Assembly (NCBI GenBank): GCA_011369465.1 | Contig: DRQG01000106.1 | Coordinates: 1 to 47,010, forward strand | From: Caldithrix abyssi | Lineage (GTDB): Bacteria > Calditrichota > Calditrichia > Calditrichales > Calditrichaceae | Direction of reading: 5' to 3' | Length of the DNA: 47,010 nt | Shown: positions 43,327 through 47,010 of the stretch, one piece after another | Layout: each line of letters opens with the position of its first letter | Position numbering within the stretch: position 1 is the stretch's first letter | Translations under genes and position numbers: made by a program | Notes under the pieces: generated by a model | The model's database searches: none | The model's input: only the letters and a program-made list of their open reading frames with translations | Told to the model about the DNA's origin: nothing

Positions 43327-43411
43327 CCCGACAGGGGAGGCATAAAACAGCATAGGGCAGCGCCCTATGGTGATGAGAATTATATGTAAAATTATAGAAG
43401 CCCTGAAAGGG
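43327..43411. repeat. three-hairpin interspersed element
   Basis: Three tight stem-loops in a row: CCCC-GACA-GGGG (43327-43338), CATAGGGC-AGC-GCCCTATG (43351-43369) and CCCT-GAA-AGGG (43401-43411). From memory, similar blocks are common between genes of FCB-group bacteria. They lie downstream of the MoxR gene (minus strand) and may end its transcript. Confidence 0.6.
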
Positions 43412-43493
43412 TTTAAAAAAACAACGTTGTAAATTTTAAGATAAAATTTTTTTACCGAAATTTAGATACCAAAAAATTTATAACCCAAATTCC

Positions 43494-44498
43494 TTACTCT
43501 GTTATTCTGCTACTAATATACTCAATTATTTTTTCCACCGTCATTCCTTCGGCTTCAGCGCTGTAGGAAAGAATGATCCGATGCCGCAAAACCGGCAGGA
43601 TCAAGGCCCGAATGTCATCCACATCGGGTGTGAAGCGCTGATGTAAAATAGCCCGTACCTTGGCGCCGATAATCAGATACTGCGAGGCGCGCGGCCCGGC
43701 GCCCCAGCGGATCCATTCCCGTATGCGTTCGTCGGAACCGTTTTCGCTGCGTGTGGCGCTCACCACTTTTACGGCATATTCCACCACATTATCCGCCACG
43801 GGCACGCGCCGCAGCAACTGCTGGAAAGCAATAATCTCATTTTTATCGAGCACCGGAGCAACCCGCAGGTCCGCATCCGCCGTGGTGCGTTTGACGATTT
43901 CCACTTCCTGTTCAAAGGGGGGATAATCCAGCCATAAACTGAACATAAATCGATCGAGCTGGGCCTCGGGCAAGGGATAGGTGCCCTCCTGCTCAATGGG
44001 ATTCTGAGTGGCCAGAACAAAAAAGGGTTCTTCCAGAGTGAAGGTTTGTCCGGCCGCGGTAACCCGGTATTCCTGCATGGCCTCCAACAGAGCCGATTGG
44101 GTTTTGGGCGGCGTGCGGTTGATTTCGTCCGCCAGAATGATATTGGCAAACAGAGGGCCTTTGATAAAGCGAAAGGCTTTTTGTCCGGTACTGCGGTCTT
44201 CTTCCAGAATTTCGGTGCCGGTAATATCGGAAGGCATCAAATCCGGCGTAAACTGGATACGCGAAAAACGCAAATCCAATATTTGCCCCAGCGTGCGGAT
44301 AAGCAGCGTTTTGGCCAGCCCCGGAACGCCCACCAGCAGACAGTGCCCCCTGGCAAAGAGCGAGATCAGCAGTTGTTCTATAATATCGTCCTGTCCGACA
44401 ATAATCTTGCCGATTTCTTCCCGTGTTTTATCAAAGGCGGCGTGTATTTTTTCCGCCTGCTGCACATCGGATGAATTTGTTTGTATATCCTTGTTCAT
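43494..44498 (-). CDS. MoxR-family AAA+ ATPase
   Basis: AAA+ chaperone of 334 residues, of the MoxR proper type. Walker A GVPGLAKTLLIRTLG, Walker B plus following motif LADEINRTPPKTQSALLEAMQE, sensor 1 ATQNPIEQEGTYPLPEAQLDRFMF, and C-terminal lid with GAGPRASQYLIIGAKVRAIL are all intact. Such ATPases act with von Willebrand A-domain partners in protein or metal-centre maturation; those partner genes are usually downstream, but here the gene is followed only by a repeat-filled gap. It is divergent from rlmN. AAGGA lies 12 bases before the ATG, a weak site. Confidence 0.93.
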   Translation of the reverse strand: MNKDIQTNSSDVQQAEKIHAAFDKTREEIGKIIVGQDDIIEQLLISLFARGHCLLVGVPGLAKTLLIRTLGQILDLRFSRIQFTPDLMPSDITGTEILEEDRSTGQKAFRFIKGPLFANIILADEINRTPPKTQSALLEAMQEYRVTAAGQTFTLEEPFFVLATQNPIEQEGTYPLPEAQLDRFMFSLWLDYPPFEQEVEIVKRTTADADLRVAPVLDKNEIIAFQQLLRRVPVADNVVEYAVKVVSATRSENGSDERIREWIRWGAGPRASQYLIIGAKVRAILHQRFTPDVDDIRALILPVLRHRIILSYSAEAEGMTVEKIIEYISSRITE

Positions 44499-44663
44499 TG
44501 GCTGTTAATTTCCTTGAGATTTATCCCTTATTTGCGTACATTTTCCCTTTGTTAAAATGAGGCGTTTTCCGCCGTTTTTATGCGGCTAATCGCCTTTTTT
44601 TTGTTGTTAAATTAAATCATTCGATTTTACTTACTTATCAATTTAAAAGCAAATTTGAATTTT

Positions 44664-45716
44664 ATGCGTCACATCATCGATCTCACCCCTGACGAACTGA
44701 TCGAATATTTAAAGGGAATCAATCAACCACGCTACAGAGCGGATCAGATATACAAAGGATTGTACGTTAAAAACTGGGATTCTTTCGAAGATTTCAGCAC
44801 CTTGCCCAAAAGTTTGCGCGCTGAACTGGCCGGCCAATTTTATCTGCGGCGCTTTACGCTTATTGACGCCATCAAGTCACCGGTGGATAACACCACCAAA
44901 TATCTCTGGCAGCTCGGCGACGGCAGCCGGATTGAAAGCGTAACCATTTATGAGGGGAAACGGGTTACTTTTTGTATTTCGTCACAAGTGGGCTGCCCGC
45001 TGGATTGTAAATTTTGCGCCACGGGAAAAATGGGACTGCTGCGCAATCTCAGCGTTGCGGAAATAGTGGAACAGGTCCTGCAGATGAAAGCGCGTGCCGA
45101 GCGGCCGCCGACCAATATCGTTTTTATGGGTATGGGCGAACCGCTGCTGAATTATGATACGGTTATCCGGGCCGCCGATATTTTATCCCACCCGGAAGGG
45201 TTGTGTTTTAACCGTAAAAAAATAACCATTTCCACCAGCGGAATCGCTAAAAATATCCGCAGAATGGCGGATGAAGGTCTGCCCTATTCGCTGGCTGTTT
45301 CGCTCAACGCGGTTACGCAGAATATGCGGGAAAAGATTATGCCCATCGCCCGTAAATATCCGCTGGATGAACTGTTGGACGCCGTACGCTATTACACCAA
45401 AAAAACCCGGCGGCGGGTAACGTTTGAATATGTGTTAATGAAAGGACTGAACGACAGCGAGGCAGACGCCCATAGTCTGGTCAAACTGACCGCGGGCATC
45501 CCCTGTAAAATAAACGTGATCCCCTGCAATTCGGACGACCCGCTCTATGCGCCGCCGGAGGACGATGTGCTAATTCGTTTCGATCAAATTATAAACAAGA
45601 AAAATCGCACCATAACCATCCGCAGCCGCAAAGGGTGGGATATTCGGGCCGCCTGCGGGCAGTTGTACGCGGATAACGAACGTAAAAAACGAATTCATGT
45701 AGAAATGTTAGAATAG
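44664..45716 (+). CDS. rlmN: dual-specificity 23S rRNA/tRNA adenosine C2-methyltransferase RlmN
   Basis: Radical-SAM enzyme of 350 residues that methylates C2 of A2503 in 23S rRNA and A37 in some tRNAs. The iron-sulfur motif CxxxCxxC is in GCPLDCKFCATG, the GGE-like MGMGEPLLNYD motif and SLNAVTQNMREKIMPIARKYPL stretch are typical, and the active-site Cys near the C terminus is in WDIRAACGQL. ATG at 44664 is taken; the frame extends three codons to a TTG at 44655. No clear ribosome-binding site is present. It is a stand-alone gene divergent from moxR. Confidence 0.96.
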   Translation: MRHIIDLTPDELIEYLKGINQPRYRADQIYKGLYVKNWDSFEDFSTLPKSLRAELAGQFYLRRFTLIDAIKSPVDNTTKYLWQLGDGSRIESVTIYEGKRVTFCISSQVGCPLDCKFCATGKMGLLRNLSVAEIVEQVLQMKARAERPPTNIVFMGMGEPLLNYDTVIRAADILSHPEGLCFNRKKITISTSGIAKNIRRMADEGLPYSLAVSLNAVTQNMREKIMPIARKYPLDELLDAVRYYTKKTRRRVTFEYVLMKGLNDSEADAHSLVKLTAGIPCKINVIPCNSDDPLYAPPEDDVLIRFDQIINKKNRTITIRSRKGWDIRAACGQLYADNERKKRIHVEMLE

Positions 45717-45930
45717 CAAACAATCGGATTGTTATCGGGAAGGAGTGATGGAGTACCGGAGTGATGAAATGGACTAATGGGTAGAATATCGTTTATTTAT
45801 CCGATTCATCACGCTCCAAAATTCCCTGTGTTACAATCAGAGTCATTACTGTCCAAAATAATTTATTATTGAAAAAACAGGCATTGTTTTATAAGGAGTT
45901 ACAACAACAATTATCTTCATTGTCATATCT

Positions 45931-45991
45931 GCTTGTGCGCCGTGGCGGGCTTGTCCGCTGTGGCGGGCTTGTCCGCTGTGGCGGGCTTGTG
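45931..45991 (+). repeat. 18-base tandem repeat, about 3.4 units
   Basis: Units of 18 bases at 45938-45955, 45956-45973 and 45974-45991, core TGTGGCGGGCTTGTCCGC with one or two substitutions, after a partial unit GCTTGTG. A fourth related copy GCTTGTCCGCCGTGGCGG stands detached at 46041-46058. The unit matches the CGCCTGTGGCGGG module of the repeat at 32884. Confidence 0.85.
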
Positions 45992-45995
45992 CGTC

Positions 45996-46073
45996 AACTC
46001 TCCCCCTTGGTCCCCCTCTCTTTTCGAAAGAGGGGGAAATGCTTGTCCGCCGTGGCGGAAAAGGGGGTGAGTT
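45996..46073. repeat. long inverted repeat with nested hairpin
   Basis: AACTCTCCCCCTT (45996-46008) pairs with AAGGGGGTGAGTT (46061-46073), one mismatch. Within it CCCCCTC and GAGGGGG (around 46013-46036) form a second stem. The same CCCCCTT/AAGGGGG pairing recurs at 46932-46949. Confidence 0.75.
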
Positions 46074-46186
46074 ACCATTTTCAGCAAGCAGGATTGTGTT
46101 AAAATTTCTATTTTGGACAAGTATGAATCAGAGTTTTTTCTTAAATAGCTAATTGTGATTTGAAATCTGGTCGGAAGGAGCTGAAA

Positions 46187-46843
46187 ATGAACTTGATCTT
46201 GTTTGGTGCGCCGGGAGCGGGTAAAGGAACACAAGCCAAATTGATCAGCAAAAATTACGGAATCCCTCAAATTTCCACAGGCGATATGCTGCGTGAAGCG
46301 GTACGCTTGCAAACCGATTTGGGCAAACAGGCCGAAAGCATTATGGCCGCCGGACAACTGGTGCCGGATCATCTGATGCTGCGATTGATTCGGGAACGGA
46401 TTACCAAACCGGATTGCGCTAACGGTCTCATCCTGGATGGTTTTCCACGCACCATCCCGCAGGCGGAAGACCTGGCCCGGTTAATGAACGAGCTTAATCT
46501 GCCGCCCTTTGTCTGCCTCGAAATCAGCGTGCCGGAAGAAACCATCATAAACCGCTTGAGCAGCCGCAAAACCTGCTCTCAATGCGGCGCCGACTATAAC
46601 CCGGCCATCAACCCGGCCCCGGCCGATATGAAATGTACTGTATGCGGCGGCCGGATCGTAACCCGCCCGGATGACAATGAAGAAACGGTAAAAAAACGTC
46701 TGGAAGTGTTTAAGCGGCAAACCGGCCCGGTAAAAGACTATTACGCCAAAAACGGGAACTTTTACTCTGTGGACGGCAATAAACCGGTAAACGAAGTTTA
46801 TGAGTCTATTAAAAAGATTCTGGACGCCTTGTTTAAATCGTAA
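46187..46843 (+). CDS. adk: adenylate kinase (zinc-lid type)
   Basis: Adenylate kinase of 218 residues, catalysing ATP + AMP to 2 ADP. P-loop GAPGAGKGTQA at residues 7-17, AMP-binding STGDMLREAV and GLILDGFPRT, and an LID with a four-Cys zinc site (CSQC and CTVC, typical of Gram-positive and many FCB enzymes). ATG at 46187 has AAGGAG about six bases upstream; the frame to 46160 would need TTG. It stands alone, after the repeat-filled gap. Confidence 0.97.
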   Translation: MNLILFGAPGAGKGTQAKLISKNYGIPQISTGDMLREAVRLQTDLGKQAESIMAAGQLVPDHLMLRLIRERITKPDCANGLILDGFPRTIPQAEDLARLMNELNLPPFVCLEISVPEETIINRLSSRKTCSQCGADYNPAINPAPADMKCTVCGGRIVTRPDDNEETVKKRLEVFKRQTGPVKDYYAKNGNFYSVDGNKPVNEVYESIKKILDALFKS

Positions 46844-46931
46844 TTTAAAGCTTTGTTGTCCGGAACACAGCTGTCCTAAATAATTTGCTATATCAATATG
46901 TAACCATATTATTTAAAACAAATACAAAATT

Positions 46932-47010
46932 CCCCCTTAAAAAAGGGGGTTAGGGGGTTGTAATTAAGACAGGAACAATAAATTCTACTTCTGCAGAAAA
47001 CACCCCCTTA
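46932..47010. repeat. CCCCCTT/AAGGGGG hairpin repeat at the right edge
   Basis: CCCCCTTAAAAAAGGGGG (46932-46949) forms a 7-bp stem, followed by TTAGGGGGTTG and, at the window end, a second CACCCCCTTA beginning (47001 onward). Likely a tandem or dispersed repeat continuing past the edge; it may end adk transcription. Confidence 0.6.

Larger units (their letters stand above)
42798..43493. repeat. intergenic mosaic of dispersed repeats (696-base gap)
   Basis: The longest gene-free stretch. It holds two copies of a 56-base repeat (42927-42982, 43158-43213), the inverted copy of the 32884 repeat (43236-43298), a block of three tight hairpins (43327-43411), GGCTATT-type heptamers (around 42888) and several CCCTGAG/GTCGAAGGG modules. 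No promoter or ORF is evident. Accumulation of several repeat families suggests a tolerated insertion site. Confidence 0.7.
45717..46186. repeat. repeat-filled gap between rlmN and adk
   Basis: Contains GGAGTGATGGAGT (45742-45754, also at 22901), the 18-base tandem array (45931-45991), a long inverted repeat (45996-46073) and the adk leader with GGAAGGAG at 46173-46180. An open frame through the array (45869-46102) encodes only a repetitive GGLVR peptide and is not a gene. Confidence 0.65.

Noticed and set aside
45931-46058. CRISPR-like array
   Set aside because: Units are contiguous with no spacers, 18 bases long, and no cas genes are in the window.
45869-46102. Open frame of 77 codons through the 18-base array
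   Set aside because: Its protein is made of the tandem repeat (GGLVR) and stop-free only because the unit length is a multiple of three; no ribosome-binding site or conserved motif.

Overview
The window looks like a chromosomal segment of a Gram-negative member of the Fibrobacterota-Chlorobiota-Bacteroidota (FCB) supergroup, most like Calditrichota or a neighbouring phylum. I base this on a PorU-like C25 peptidase of the type IX secretion system, a BshB1-type bacillithiol deacetylase, a TonB-dependent receptor, a Reg_prop/Y_Y_Y sensor, several lipoprotein or outer-membrane proteins, and FCB-style intergenic repeats. The placement is inferred from gene content and style, not from a marker-gene tree.

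Region 1 (21-17713, minus strand) is a metal-resistance island. It starts with an SmtB/CzrA-type ArsR repressor whose operator overlaps its own promoter. Two complete tripartite heavy-metal RND pumps follow (outer-membrane factor, adaptor, RND), each preceded by a small exported protein and followed by a PII-like protein. Then come a TPR protein, two overlapping cation-diffusion facilitators and a ZraS-like histidine kinase. The RND sequences lack the CusA copper methionines, so divalent cations (Zn, Ni, Co, Cd) are the likely cargo.

Region 2 (17785-22865, plus strand) is divergent from it: NikR, an ECF T component, an ECF ATPase, a TonB-dependent receptor, an unassigned small membrane protein that could be the S component, and a SAM methyltransferase. 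A good sigma70 promoter with two GTGTTA half-sites precedes nikR. Uptake and efflux are thus back to back, each under its own metalloregulator. No CbiM/NikM protein is encoded here, so the substrate-binding part of this importer appears non-canonical.

Region 3 (23006-31773, minus strand) holds a sigma54-type cluster: a PAS-AAA-Fis activator next to a near-perfect -24/-12 promoter that drives TPR protein, bshB1, an unknown 150-residue protein and a xerD-like recombinase. TGAAACA motifs lie upstream of both transcription units. Upstream of it are a YbjQ-like protein, a zf-HC2 anti-sigma factor, an ECF sigma factor and a 1003-residue sensor that ends after its DHp-like segment without an ATPase domain.

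Region 4 (31952-47010, mainly plus strand) carries housekeeping and envelope genes: SDR dehydrogenase, enolase, an FtsB/DivIC-like protein, two predicted outer-membrane beta-barrels, PorU-like peptidase, MoxR ATPase (minus strand), RlmN and adenylate kinase. Its four long gaps (32726-33184, 41045-41546, 42798-43493, 45717-46186) are filled with dispersed repeats, tandem arrays and a 251-bp MITE-like element with 9-bp direct repeats at its ends.
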